A DNA stretch of 64,000 nucleotides, taken from NCBI RefSeq assembly GCF_028502605.1, contig NC_079235.1:4464001-4528000 (forward strand). Direction: 5' to 3'. The position numbers were made by a program, and so were the translations under genes. Below are positions 32,014 through 43,706 of the stretch, in pieces. This DNA comes from Trichoderma breve. Lineage: Eukaryota > Ascomycota > Sordariomycetes > Hypocreales > Hypocreaceae. Each line of letters starts with the position of its first letter. Position 1 is the first letter of the stretch. The notes under the pieces are model-generated. The model was not told the DNA's origin. It worked only from the letters and a program-made list of their open reading frames with translations, and ran no database searches.

Positions 32014-35000
32014 TTTCGACAAATGATCAACGCCCTTCTAGAAAACTATCTAGATTGACACTGAGCGTGAAGTCTGGTCGCTCTTGGCACCGATATAGGC
32101 AACAGATCGTCCTTTATATATTCTGTCGCCAACGAACCACCATGGCTAAAATTGCAGGACATCAACAAAGCCGCTTACCACGCTTTTCCGGCCCATATCA
32201 ATCAGCAATGGGTATCTTGCCAAACTCGGTAAGACTTGGGATCATGGTCCCCAATACAAAGCACGACCCGGCCTAGCGCTACTAAAACCTACGTATCCAC
32301 GTCTGTACTGTAATGGCAGCTGTTTTGCCCGCTGGCGAGCCCGCTGAAGAAGCAGCTGACGCAAAGAAACAAAAGTAGATTCCTAAGAAAGCCTACAGAA
32401 AAGTGGCATCGGGCCGAGCAAGCCATCCCGCCTTCCAATTTCAGCGTAGGGGTCAAACTAAAGCCACCAGACGGACGCGCCGCAAGCTGTATCCGGAAAA
32501 CATACAGTGACGTGAATGAAGCCTCGAAAGGTACGGAGCGCTGTAAGAAATATGGACACGGAAAAATGAGCACCACGTCTCGGGTATCCGGCAAGCGGTT
32601 GCATTGAGAGTTCGTACTACATGCTGCTTCAGTACGGGCAGAGCCCCGCAGGGAGCGATGGAGTCTGGTGCTCTTGGTGGGAATAATAATGGATGATGGT
32701 GAGAAGCAGCGGCCGTCAACTATGGACCTCGAAAGGGCCAAGTTTTGGCGTTTCTACAATATTATGACTCTAGTCCGACAATTGAAGCCATCACAACCTC
32801 GGGTGGTGAGAATTACCAAGGCTTCTCAAGAGATGCATACTACTAGGTACTCAGCTGCCAAACCAGCGCCCATTCTTTGTGTGAAGCAGGAGATTGATAT
32901 AAGGGGTTGAGCCAGTGGAGTTTCTCCTGCGCCCCCCGCTCTAGTTTCCGAGGCTAAACGAAGCCACAAGTCAGACTGGCAGCCATCCGGGACGAGGCAA
33001 CGGCAACTCTCTGCTGTTCCTGCTAGAAGCTCATAAAGCGGTCATGATCAGCAAAAAAAGAATAGTAAGAAAATAGGATATCTTTGGTGGAAATGAATGA
33101 TGTCTTGTGATGAACTGCTGCAGTCTTGAATTCTAAATTCCAGTGCTTATCCAGAGCTGGCAGCGGGCGCTCTCCAATTGGTTACTAGTGGTGCTGCTAA
33201 GAGGCAAGTAAAACGCCGGATGGTTGGATTTGCGATCTCACCACCACTCCGTGTTCTATTATCGGAAACATCACGAGCTTGGGCCCCCTTTGATTTAATT
33301 GTTGAATCATCCTTCAGTCGTAGCCGATGCATTCCTCGGTATAATAGTAAGTGCCGGGTTGTATATTCTTAGAAGACGGATCGTCTCAGCCCTATTTCTC
33401 TTCTATTCTGGGAGTGATGAATTGTTCCCACATAAAGGATCATAATTACTTGAGTCGAAACCCAAACTAAAAAAGCAGTGAAATAAGCATAAATCAATTT
33501 CGCCCAAGTCGCCGGAGCAGCTGAATCCACGGCACACAAAAAGAGTGTTACTGGTAAGGTAGTACCATACGTATGGTAACATTGTGTCTCCTTACAGGGC
33601 ACTTAACAACTGGGCAATACTTATGACCACCGTACTACAGTGAATAACCATTCTTGTCCCTACAATGACCGACTTGAATACTTCTTACCGCTCTATTGTA
33701 TAATTAACATCATCTTACTTTAATCAGCATATGCTATGTTTGCTACCTTCCTCGCACCAACCATAATACCAAGTGGCCAAGAACTTATGACGTAGTATTA
33801 GCATGCCTTGTCTATCAAACCCTGGGCCTTCCCAGTCTTCTCACTTTTCTACAGAGCGATTTCATAACTCATCAGTTATTTCTCGACTCGGAATTGTTGG
33901 CATCCGGTCGAGACTTGTTCTCTTCTTTCCTCTTGGTTTGGTCGCAATTGGCAAAAGTCCACCCCCAGCCAGAAGCACAGGTATTCGGAGCAACACTAAC
34001 TTTCTCTAGTAAAATCATTCGTAATATTTTACATGTTGCTTTCTTGTACGTTCCACACAGGGTTCAGAAACTTACCCTTTTGGAAGGTCCTGAACCCTGG
34101 GCTGAGAAGCACTAGGATTGCGGACAAGCGTTGTAGCATCAGGTTTTGAGATATGAAAGGAAATGGACACAGGTCTCCCCGATCATGCAACCATACTTTC
34201 GGAACTGAACGTGGTTGGTTGCAAAAGAAACAGTAATCACTTTTACGGTTGCCTATTCTCTCTTCACCTCCCTAAAAATGCAATCCCAAAGGCAACCTTT
34301 CAATTCATCACCATGAGCCATCCACTTAGACGAGTACTCGTAATAACAGTCTCACACCAGCCTGTATAGGGACAGACCCGTACTCGTAGTTTATTATCAT
34401 GCATCATGTCTCCCAATTCCAGACATCTATATCATACGACTCCCAGCGCATTGAATGGGTATATGGTAAACATGGATCTGAATCATTGCTTTCATAATAT
34501 GTTCTATGGATTGCACATAACTCAATCAACATGACACAAACACACTGCGCCGCCATTAGTTGCAGGCTACAGTCGACCCCTAATTCAGCTTACTCCATCC
34601 TCCATATCGACTGCTACAACGGCAAGCCCTTGACAGCCCCCACGCGTTAGTGATGGAACATAACCTAGTTTCCTCACAAAGCATCAAAATGGAACCCTAA
34701 ACAACGACTTTCCGTAATCAGTGACCGGTGAATGCCTACCTATTCGCAATACATGGCTAGACAGATACGGATAATGAGTGAGCCCTTGTTTGTAATTGCC
34801 TGATATGGATCGATGGAGGGGTCCATGTGGAGATGGTTGGTAGTGCGATTACACATATGGCAAGTCAGTAAGGCGTACGGAGCACCGAGTAAGTAGTGCA
34901 TTTTACACTTGACAGAGCCAAGAGCCAAGACCTGCTAAGAAGGCCGCCACCCGATTTATCGCTCTTTACCATACAGAGTTTGTCTGTGCTCCGATTCTAG

Positions 35001-35687
35001 TTGATGTTGCCAACGATAACACGATCCGCTGCCTCCCTAGATGGCGCAGCTTTAATCTGCTCGTGTAAGCATTAGCCAAAGAATGGCATCATACTTTCAA
35101 TCCCACTTGCCAATTGCGGAGGAGACAACATTTCATAGCTTCCCTTTTGAGCATCCGGGCATTGACTCCTGTTGCTGCGACGGGATTTCGGGCTTTATGG
35201 AATTACTCGTACTTCAAGCAACCGGGAGTTGGGCGATAATACGAGATCTATCGTCACATCAACCCTGCAGTGATCGTCGCTCTTGGCACATCGACACGCT
35301 GAGGGCCGCTATCCCGAGAGCAACGTCTTGGCAGTGTTGCCTACGTTCCTGTACTAGGGCCCGTTGACCGCAACGGTTAGTCCATGTATTAACGTCGTAT
35401 GCTGATGTTCGGTGTATTTCTCAGGTCTCCCGCTCCGATTTCACGATTTGCCGAAAGATCAGCCTTTACCAGACCGACTCACACGTGGCAGAGAACGTGT
35501 GCTGTGAAGTGCTTCAGATACTGGCTTGGTGGTTTACCCTAGAACGCAACGGTTGTTCAATTGTATGGCAATATCCTCGATGATAGAAGACGAACAAACG
35601 AATAAACAAACGTATGGCAATATTCACGCAAAAGTAACCTTGACTTTCGTTTTTTCCGTTCCTCCACACTAGTTTGGAAGACGAGAA
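32014..35687. other. Long gene-poor region (3.7 kb)
   Basis: Upstream of the GH55 gene and up to the 3' end of the HeLo-pseudokinase gene I see no gene that I can support. A 150-codon minus-strand frame at 32289-32741 lacks any domain. A short word gtatggcaatat occurs near 35562 and 35611. The region could carry regulatory DNA for the secreted glucanase or unannotated non-coding transcripts. Confidence 0.45.
32113..32120 (-). promoter_or_regulatory. TATA box of the GH55 gene
   Basis: The minus strand reads TATATAAA about 100 bp upstream of the ATG at 32013. Position and sequence suit a highly inducible secreted-enzyme gene. This is inferred from sequence only. Confidence 0.55.
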
Positions 35688-37922
35688 CTAAGCTTGACAG
35701 CCCTCCAAGTCAGCTATAATTCTGGCACAAAGCTCCCTCTCGCTCGCTTTCGCCACTTCGTCGTCACTGCTATTAATCATGAGACAGCTGAGAACAACAT
35801 CCGCATATTTGTCTCCACATGCCCATCTGAGGCGATCAAGGTACACTCGACAAATCCATCGTCTTCGCTCGTAATGATCCTCTTCATCGTAATCGGGATT
35901 TATGTGCCTTCGCTTATTATGATCGTCTTCGTCATAATCGGGTACACTTCTTCGAGTAACAATAATCTCTTCGTAATAATCGCGCCTGTTATACTCTGCG
36001 CGTGTGTCTTCGTAGTTCTTCAATTTCTCCCATAACCCAACTTCAAGCAGAAGAATACCCAGCGAGTATATGTCATATGCGTGGCGATAGAGGCGCTTTG
36101 GATCCGCGTGCTTCGCAGGATGTTGATAATAGTCAAGCATGAAGCCACTGATGTTTGTCTCTTTCGTTTGCTCCTTCGCAGGTCCCTTCCGTAGCGTTTC
36201 GGGACCGTATATGGCGCCACCCCGAGGAGTTCCAGATCTACGTTTCAACTCTACTGTCTTATCCATCGGGTCATACCACCTCTGAGTGGTGCTATGTGCC
36301 CTGCGTCCCTTTTCACTGGGTTGTTCTGTTGCCGACGAAATCATGATGTCGTCTGGCCGTGAGAAGATGTAACCCATCAGAATAGGCTTTGAGACATCGA
36401 TCTCAAATTTGACCTCGTATCGATCTTCCTGAAGCGCATTCGCATGTTCCGGAAAGAATATTACTGAGTCCGCGCGTATGTTCTTGTGCAGCCAGCCACT
36501 AGAGTGAAGTAGGCAAACAGCATGCACAAGCTTTCTAGCCAGCTCAAAACGCGCGCCGAGTGTAGATCGGATGCCTTGTTTCTGCTTGGTTCCAAGCAGG
36601 GACTCCAGCGTCACTGGTGCGCGAAGCTTCAGGTTTTCTGCAGGCCGATCGCGACTCTGAACGCCAGTTGTGCCGGGGAGTCTGTAGAGAATGCTGCAAT
36701 GACCTTTGTGTTCGCTTTCTGTGTGGTCTATCATACCGGCGATATCCAAACCATATACGCTTTTCATATTATTCTCACCTTGGAAGGTGTTAACGAAGTT
36801 CCTGATGAGAGTGCGAAGCTTGGGATCGGCTGGTCTGACCGCCTCTATCACTTCGTCACTTTCAGATTCGTCGCTGTCGTATTGTTGATGGGTCTGGTCC
36901 ATGTCAACCCTGCCGTAATGGCTGTTCATCGTGTTATCCATTGGAAATGATGCCAAGAAGCGCGCCCGGTTTCGACGGCGCTTTAATTTCTGTTTCTGCT
37001 CTGGAGTGAGTTCCAGCGGCGGTCCACGATAGTCTCGCATTTCCACGTAAACGACCTGTCCTTCAAATAGGGCGAGGCCCTTTCCCAGATACCGCATCTC
37101 GCGTTGCTCTTCTTCAACGCTGGTGAGAGTGCTGTCATCTGCGTGCATCCTATCTCTATTTTGATTAACCGATGCTTTCAAAGTGGCCGCCGAAGCCAGC
37201 AATTCGTAACCTTCCCGCACTGAAGACTGTTCATCGACTTCTGCAAGCTGAGTTGCGAGGCTTGAAGTCCACTTCAGGCTTGTTGGCGACTCCTCCCTGG
37301 CTAAACATTCCATAGTGAGATATATGTTCATTGACTCGAATGCGATTTCGGGGCAAAGGCGATAGAGCGAATCGCTATGAGATCTCAAGTCGGCAATAAG
37401 TTTCTTGAAGTTGTCCTTGTCTTTCAAAGACCATTTAAACTTATTAAGCAGAGAGAGACGACTCCTGATTTCACTGATCACAGGCTTGGCATCCTCAATT
37501 GTTGTGCCCGAGATGGCAAATTGGACGTTATTCATCAACTGCGACCCATCTTGGATGGCCTGGGCTGGTTGAAACCGGATACCATAGCGCTTGGTGAGTT
37601 TATCTTGATCGGATAGTGTATCTGCAAGGGCAGAAAGAGTGTTGAAGACGCCTTCGGCCTTAAATCGGTTGCTCAAGAGGTACTCATGAAGTTTGGTTCG
37701 CTTTCGTCTGGTGGGATCGGAATGTTCTGGTTCTCTGCCGCCCTCGCTGTGAATTTGCCAATGGAAGCCCCATGCTTTGAGAATTGACTGCTGAATCTCC
37801 AATTCGCGCAGATGAGCTAAAGATTCAGCCTCTGCAGCTCTCACAGTGGTGAAGAAGTTGTAACAGTCTCGACATGTGGTGTAGAGATCCACGATACCGA
37901 CGGCAAGACCCGTAACGTCCAT
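35688..37922 (-). CDS. HeLo-domain protein with C-terminal pseudokinase
   Basis: A single-exon gene of 744 residues, ATG at 37922. Residues 1 to about 215 look like a HeLo domain (MDVTGLAVGIVDLYTTCRDC, then helices ending SMNIYLTMECLA), the helical membrane-targeting fold of fungal HET-S/HeLo cell-death proteins. After a linker, about residues 400-740 resemble a protein kinase: ELARKLVHAVCLLHSSGWLHKNIRADSVIF (catalytic loop HKN instead of HRD), and YDIYSLGILLLEVG. No DFG is seen; the place expected for it reads LMGY. This fits a pseudokinase. Between about residues 645 and 690 is a threefold acidic/basic repeat (YDEDDHNKRR type). By analogy with HeLo-kinase and MLKL proteins it may act in regulated cell death or non-self recognition, but that is inference. 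Confidence 0.82.
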   Translation of the reverse strand: MDVTGLAVGIVDLYTTCRDCYNFFTTVRAAEAESLAHLRELEIQQSILKAWGFHWQIHSEGGREPEHSDPTRRKRTKLHEYLLSNRFKAEGVFNTLSALADTLSDQDKLTKRYGIRFQPAQAIQDGSQLMNNVQFAISGTTIEDAKPVISEIRSRLSLLNKFKWSLKDKDNFKKLIADLRSHSDSLYRLCPEIAFESMNIYLTMECLAREESPTSLKWTSSLATQLAEVDEQSSVREGYELLASAATLKASVNQNRDRMHADDSTLTSVEEEQREMRYLGKGLALFEGQVVYVEMRDYRGPPLELTPEQKQKLKRRRNRARFLASFPMDNTMNSHYGRVDMDQTHQQYDSDESESDEVIEAVRPADPKLRTLIRNFVNTFQGENNMKSVYGLDIAGMIDHTESEHKGHCSILYRLPGTTGVQSRDRPAENLKLRAPVTLESLLGTKQKQGIRSTLGARFELARKLVHAVCLLHSSGWLHKNIRADSVIFFPEHANALQEDRYEVKFEIDVSKPILMGYIFSRPDDIMISSATEQPSEKGRRAHSTTQRWYDPMDKTVELKRRSGTPRGGAIYGPETLRKGPAKEQTKETNISGFMLDYYQHPAKHADPKRLYRHAYDIYSLGILLLEVGLWEKLKNYEDTRAEYNRRDYYEEIIVTRRSVPDYDEDDHNKRRHINPDYDEEDHYERRRWICRVYLDRLRWACGDKYADVVLSCLMINSSDDEVAKASERELCARIIADLEGCQA
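35860..35990 (-). repeat. Coding tandem repeat in the pseudokinase gene
   Basis: About three copies of a ~42-bp unit encode 14-residue segments of the type (P)DYDE(D/E)DHxxRRxx (RRDYYEEIIVTRR, PDYDEDDHNKRRH, PDYDEEDHYERRR). The second and third copies are the closest, which suggests recent local duplication. Confidence 0.7.
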
Positions 37923-39247
37923 GATAGTGATGAAATAGGAACAAAATGTATAATACTAGCCAACGTGGGAAGAGTTGAGCCGCAGCGGGCTATGAACAAT
38001 TTAGATGAAGTCGAGATCTTCATCTACGAGTTTTATCAGTGACAAGACATCTTGATGCATTTAGGTGGAATTGCGCCTGATAGGCAGCAAGGCTGTGTTG
38101 GCTGTGCTAGGAGTGATTGGTAAAGTTGATTGGCCTATCTGCGATGTAATATGTGTGTTCCGCTTCAAATTAGCACGCAGGAATGCGCGTGTTCTTGGCC
38201 TGAGGAGCGACGTCCGCACAGTGAGCGCTCTCTGCGGCAACCTCACCGAAACCTAAGGCGACTGGCCTGTATGCAATATATGCGTTCTGCCTCATATAGA
38301 AACACATAAATGCGCGTGTTCTCGGCCTAAGCAGACATTGACACCGTGAGTGCTTTCTGCCGCTGCCTTGCGGAGCCTAAAGAAGATGCGCCGCGGCGGA
38401 CTTTGCTTCTGATCCATCGAAGCCTCAAACGCTGCCTTCTAGAGGAACTAAGAGAAATTTTGTTATTAAAAAAAAACATAGATGACCAGCTCGAAGATGC
38501 GTGCTTCAGTCCGAATGCACAACAACAGGAGCCTGACATCCTGGACAAGCTGCTCGACTCTCCGGGTACTACACAATAGTGGTCGGGATGTAAAAATAAA
38601 AACATAACAAAAAAAGAAAAAGATTGTATACAATTGCAATCAATACCAAATGCCCAGGTGTTTCTGAGGGCAAAAAAGATTCAACAGAATTCCTCTCAGA
38701 TGTCGCGCGTCCGAGAAAAGTGGAGTGACGACGTCATCCTCCAGGGCGTCGGTTTTGACAGACAAGGTTAAAAAGAGGGAAACGGACCGCTTATAAACAG
38801 ACAAAATCGCCCTGCAAGTATGCAACAAATGCAGGGCATTGATAAGTGATTACATAGCCGGAGTGCCTAAGCAACTCCGGGTTCTCGCTCGTATGTTCCG
38901 GCGGGTTGCGAAGCCTTGGTTATGAATTCTCGAAGTATCCAAGTTAATTGGCGTTGCTCAGCTCTTTGCGGCAACGCCGACTGATCCGTTCTCATCCGTA
39001 GTGATGCGTCACCCGCCAGTTAGCAACTGTGGCGGCCATCGGGAGGAGCGGAAGTCCACCGGTAGCGTCATGTTGGATGATAGTATAAAGTGCGGGACAT
39101 CACCTGCGCCACTGCGCAATGTCTTATAATTGGCAGCCGTGGACCTGAAGCTGTCGAAGCGTTGATTAATCGCTCTTCCAGTTCCAGCTCTGGAGTAGCT
39201 ATCTCGACAACTTCCTTTTTGTTTTGCCAACTCTCCGAGCGACCAAA
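37923..39247. other. Intergenic region
   Basis: 1.3 kb between the divergent HeLo-pseudokinase and SYLF genes. It includes two similar short segments near 38160-38230 and 38310-38370 (gcgcgtgttcttggcctgag and gcgcgtgttctcggcctaag), a diverged local duplication of roughly 100 bp. No gene is supported. Confidence 0.5.
38140..38370. repeat. Diverged local direct duplication
   Basis: The segment around 38150-38250 (containing gcgcgtgttcttggcctgag, then gtgagcgctctctgc, and cctaag) recurs in altered form around 38300-38385 (gcgcgtgttctcggcctaag, then gtgagtgctttctgc, and cctaaag). Spacing between the shared words is kept, so the two stretches look like an old tandem duplication in the intergenic DNA. 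Confidence 0.6.
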
Positions 39248-41282
39248 ATGCAAAAGGTGACATCTAAGCTGCCGTCCTGGGACACCACCAAGACCACAAG
39301 CAAGAAGGGCTTTGACAAGGTCTGGGGTTGGGCGGATAAGCTCGGAGCACCCGTGAATCGGCTTTCCAATCGCATTGGCAGCGAAGCGTTTTGGCCTACG
39401 ACGCTGGACAAGGAAAGCGACAAAGCCGCAAGAATTTTGAGATCATTTTGCAGTACGTATTGATTTCTTGTTAGATGGATTTGCTCAGTAGGAGGGCGAA
39501 AAACATGATCCCTCTTCAAGTTCACTATGTCAATGCCCAATTCAATTGCTTCCTCTTTTTTGACATTATCCCATTTCCACATCGTTTCCAATCCATCAAG
39601 TCAACTCGGGGCCCATGTTTCCATTTACCTGCAATTTACTTGAATGAAAGCTTACAACATAATTTGCTGTAGAGGATGGTTTCTATACGGAAGAAGAGCG
39701 ACCGGCTGATGATGCCGGCCCGAAGCGGAAGCAACGAGTTATCAAGAAGATTCCTCAAAAAGTAATAGAGAATGCTGTTGGTCTCGCCATCTTTACAACT
39801 ATGCGCACCGGTCTGTGGATATCCGGAGCTGGCGGTTCTGGAGTCCTAGTTGCCCGACAGGAAGATGGATCATGGTCACCCCCTTCGGGCATTATGCTCC
39901 ACACAGCCGGTTTAGGATTCCTTGTTGGTGTTGACATATACGACTGCGTGCTGGTGATCAACAATCCCAAGGCCCTTGAGGCATTCACCAAGATCCGAGC
40001 CACTCTTGGTGGAGAGATCAGTGCAGTCGCCGGACCTGTCGGCATGGGTGGAGTTCTCGAAAACGACGGCAAGTGGAAGCAGGCAAACAGGCCGGTGTTC
40101 ACATACCTCAAATCCCGTGGCTTCTATGCAGGTGTCCAGGTCGACGGTACGGTTGTGATTGAGCGCACTGACGAAAACGCCCGCTTCTATGGAGAGACGA
40201 TAGGTGTTGCCGACATTTTGGCTGGAAAAGTTCGACATCGACCTCCGGAGCTTAAAATGCTGATGGAGACGTTAAAGGCCGCTGAAGGTCGATCTGATGT
40301 TGACGAAGAGCTCATGGAGGAGCTCGAAGGACAGCCAGCACCAGGTGACGTCAATGTCGAGGCTCCCAGCGATGGAAAACTATTCGGCATTCCCGAACCT
40401 GACGATCCAGATCCCTATGGCTTCTTGGCACTACAAAAGGAGGGACTGGATATCGTGGAAGCTGGCACTCGCTCGAGACCATCAAGCCGCCAGTTCGAAT
40501 ATCATCCAAGCCCAACTAGTCCAGTGTACGCCAAGTTTCACAGCAGAAATAGCAGCATGGAAACATCAGAAACAAGAAACAACCGCGATAGCTATACATC
40601 ATCTCGCCTTAGATGGAGTTCTGATCGACACTACGAGTCGTCCGATGCTGGCACACAAACAGATGAAGTCATTACTCCAATCACAAGCCCCGTCATCAAC
40701 GGCTTCGGGCACTCAAACCTTTACGATGAGAACGGCGACTTTTATAACGCGGTCAACGATAGTCCCTGGAGTTCAAAGGGCCGCAAAAACAGCATACACC
40801 GCGACTGGGGCAGAGACGACAGCCTTACCTTTTTCAGCGAAGACGACGAGAAATCGGAAGCGGCGTTCTTGTCTCCCTCCGATCTACGATCACAATCCAT
40901 CAGCGCTCCTCCAGTTGATGCTGTAGTCACTCCCGCCCGCGTGCCACCTCCCCTTCCGCCGAGGAATATCTCCCGGCCTCTCAAACCTGAGTTTGAGGAA
41001 GTAGATCTGAAGGCCGTCGAAGTTGCGAGCCACGAGGAAGCTCTTTCGTCCGCTCCCCATTCGGAATTTACCGCCAAAGAGACAGAAGGCAGCATCAGTG
41101 AAGCAACGTCGGTTTCACCCAGGGAAACGCCACTTGGAAAGGAGGACGAGCACTTTGCTTTGCCACACGAAACCTCCAATACTCTCTTCGATTCTGATTC
41201 ACACTCGCTTGAGATTAACGCTCGGGACGAGGGTGAGAGATTCCACAGCCTCCCTGGCAGTCCTCGCAAGTCTGGTGAATAA
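39248..41282 (+). CDS. SYLF (Ysc84-like) domain protein
   Basis: Two exons (39248-39452, 39673-41282) joined across a 220-bp intron give 1815 nt, 604 residues. The N-terminal 300 residues form a SYLF domain: VIENAVGLAIFTTMRTGLW, GGSGVLVARQEDGSWSPPS, IMLHTAGLGFLVGVDIYDCVLVINN, VAGPVGMGG, SRGFYAGVQVDG. SYLF proteins such as yeast Ysc84/Lsb3 bind phosphoinositides and actin at endocytic sites. The C-terminal half is Ser-, Glu- and Asp-rich and probably disordered, with a proline-rich VPPPLPPRNISRP stretch that could bind SH3 domains. No C-terminal SH3 domain of its own is seen, unlike yeast Ysc84. The long first intron is unusual here, but its GTACGT donor and TGTAG acceptor and the phase match. 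Confidence 0.9.
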
Positions 41283-41719
41283 GCGTCAAAACTGCTTGTG
41301 GCATGTCCCTCTTAAGGCATGAACGAGGCAGCTTCGAACGATATCGATGTGATAAAGGCATTGGATCACGATGACTCGATATATCTAAATGAATGAATGG
41401 CATCAGTTACGCGTGCTTGCAGCATGTATCTCTTTTTGTATTTAAACCTTTCTTACTCTGGCGTCACGGTGGGCCTCGGCGAATCTTGCTGTATATAAGT
41501 GACAAATTGAAATTGGCGTTTCCATCTAGCCTGGTTCATTATAATCATCGTTGAAGTGGGGATACGAAAGAAAAGCCCTTGTACTCCGGGAGATGTTCAA
41601 ATGGAGGTCCGTCGTGAAGCCCAATCCCATATACAGGTCTAAAATCTCTCAAAGTTGTATTAAATAGCTTCTTTCAACAGGAAATACGCTCTGTATTATA
41701 GATGTAGGTAGTCCATCCC
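41283..41719. other. Intergenic region between convergent genes
   Basis: 437 bp between the 3' ends of the SYLF and 2EXR genes. Nothing beyond presumed 3' untranslated sequence is seen. Confidence 0.5.
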
Positions 41720-42829
41720 TCATGGCTTGACAATTCCAATATTTCTCAGCTCATCTCGCCACTCGGTTGCACATAGTAACTTGTAGTTAACCTCAAACTT
41801 GGGCACCCATTCCACCAGCTCTCTCCTTGTGTGGCCATGAACACCACAGCCAGGCAGATTTAACGGACATTCTTCATCGTCATCCATGCGGTTACTAAAT
41901 AGGTATTCCGTGTATTCCCACCAAGATTCTGTTATCGCTCCCACTGCATTCGGCTCTCTGAGTTCGTGCCAAAGCAGAGATAGCACGAATTGTTTGTACC
42001 GAATGAGTGGTCGTATACTCGGCGACAGAGCGATAGCATGTCGCAATCTTGCATCGGTTAGAAATGGGCTGTTTTGAACCAGCTCTGGTGGTATATCATG
42101 GATATCTGCAGCAATCCGCTGCACATCAACTGCCAACATCTCAAGTACTGGTAAACTGTAGGCGATATCGCCGCCGCTCCCCTCAGAAGCCAGAGATTCG
42201 GGCTTCCGTTTCTCGTCAGGCCCCAAAGCCATGATAGTCAGAGTTTGTAAATTTGGCAATTGCCGAATTGAAATAGCGTTGGCGAAACCTGTGAGGTCTC
42301 CTGGAATTTCGCATAGGGCGAGGTTCCGTATTCGGCTTCGGTCGAGGGCGATAAAGCCGTCCAAGGATTGGTCGTCGTTCTCAGCCAGTCGCGGATCGAG
42401 GAAAACATCCGAAGGAATTCCATTTGGGGGCCATCCATCAAAGATGGCAAAGATATCAGTGTCATAGCTGATGAAAGGAGTGTCAAAGCGAATAGTGATA
42501 TTTGACGCATGGAAAAGGCGGGAAGGCTGGAAAAAGTGTGGTTTCCAAAGCTCTCGGGCTTCGCGACATGCGTGAAGGGGTGGGAATATCGCATGTTTCT
42601 TGGGCTGCACAATATATCGATAATTGTAGCGCTGAAGAGGATCCTTTTCTTCTACTATGGCACTTGTTCTAGTACCAATAGCGCGATAATGGTGTCGATA
42701 CCATCGAGCAGCTGGAGGTAGTATCCCAATCACCCGAGTAGGCCTTGGCACGGATTCCCATATCTTGAACCGCAGCTCTGCTGGCAAACGGGAAAATAGC
42801 GTGAACTCGGCAGCCGTCTCCTCCATCAT
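41720..42829 (-). CDS. 2EXR-domain protein
   Basis: Single-exon gene, 369 residues from the ATG at 42829; the frame continues open about 100 bp further upstream but without another ATG. The N-terminal region FTLFSRLPAELRFKIWESVPRPTRV, followed by FPPLHACREARELWKPHFF, is the 2EXR domain, a fungal-expanded module of unknown function often found in large paralogue families. The rest has SYDTDIFAIFDG and DRSRIRNLALCEI, as in family members. It is probably soluble, with no signal or membrane segment. Nothing in the context tells its role. Confidence 0.88.
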   Translation of the reverse strand: MMEETAAEFTLFSRLPAELRFKIWESVPRPTRVIGILPPAARWYRHHYRAIGTRTSAIVEEKDPLQRYNYRYIVQPKKHAIFPPLHACREARELWKPHFFQPSRLFHASNITIRFDTPFISYDTDIFAIFDGWPPNGIPSDVFLDPRLAENDDQSLDGFIALDRSRIRNLALCEIPGDLTGFANAISIRQLPNLQTLTIMALGPDEKRKPESLASEGSGGDIAYSLPVLEMLAVDVQRIAADIHDIPPELVQNSPFLTDARLRHAIALSPSIRPLIRYKQFVLSLLWHELREPNAVGAITESWWEYTEYLFSNRMDDDEECPLNLPGCGVHGHTRRELVEWVPKFEVNYKLLCATEWRDELRNIGIVKP

Positions 42830-43706
42830 GGCTGGTTCATATGGCAAGCCTGGGTCAACCGTGACAACGCCAATGGTCGAAGTCCTTTGAAAATACTCTG
42901 CGCTGTGCAAAGAGCAATTCGTACTCCACAAAGATATATGTCTTCTGGATTTTTAAAAGGAATCGTCCAGGGGAATGACACTCCAAACCTTGCCCAAAGT
43001 AAACCCAGACCCCTCGTTGTGGGGGTTTCCGCAGTCCGCGGCCCAACGCCTTTTTAATTGGTTCTTCTCTTCCCGTTTACCGGTAAAGCACAGACTCAGG
43101 AGGTGATGCACTGCTGAATAACGCTTTCCTCTGCCTGTCTTATTGGCATATGCAGTCGTCGTTGGAGGCTGGTACGTGGCTCGCTCTAATACGCTCCCTT
43201 ACTCAACCTTGTCACTGCTAAGGTATGCGAGGTAGAAACCGGCGAGATTCGCAATTTGTATCAAGGGGGAACAGAAAACAAATGACGTAATTACTGATAT
43301 GTACAGAGTAGGGTGATGGAATGATCTCTGAGCGGACCATGAATAGAGGCGGTGGGGTTCCCCAACAATGGCTAAATAGAACCTATTTTTGGAAAATGAC
43401 ATTTTCCATTCAAAGTATAAGAAAGACGTAGATTACGGAGGATGGTACTCCGTAGAACCTAATGGGCCAATGAATGACATTGAGCGAGTGATAACAAAGT
43501 GGCATTGGTAATTGGCACAAAGCGATGCTTGCACATCTCGATTACATCTCTGTGGAGGCCCATACTCTGCTAGACAGATTCGACACATATTCAATTGAAT
43601 GCTTCCCATTATGCTTCCCATTATGGTATCTTTAATTAAACTGACAGAGCTGACTTATTCTAAACAGTGGAATCTCTACACCTTGGATCTTCCATATCTA
43701 CTGGCA
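42830..43706. other. Intergenic region
   Basis: 877 bp between the 2EXR gene promoter and the 3' end of the A-T-R reductase. It contains an inverted repeat TACGGAG...CTCCGTA (43434-43454) and a 12-bp tandem duplication (cttcccattatg, about 43602-43625). No gene is supported. Confidence 0.5.
43434..43454. repeat. Small inverted repeat with TACTCCGTA motif
   Basis: TACGGAG at 43434-43440 and CTCCGTA at 43448-43454 can pair as a 7-bp stem. The right arm belongs to the 9-mer TACTCCGTA (43446-43454), which recurs at three other places in the window. Confidence 0.5.

Noticed and set aside
32289..32741. 150-codon minus-strand frame
   Set aside because: It lacks a domain, starts without support and has no splice or promoter context. 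I cannot exclude a lineage-specific gene.
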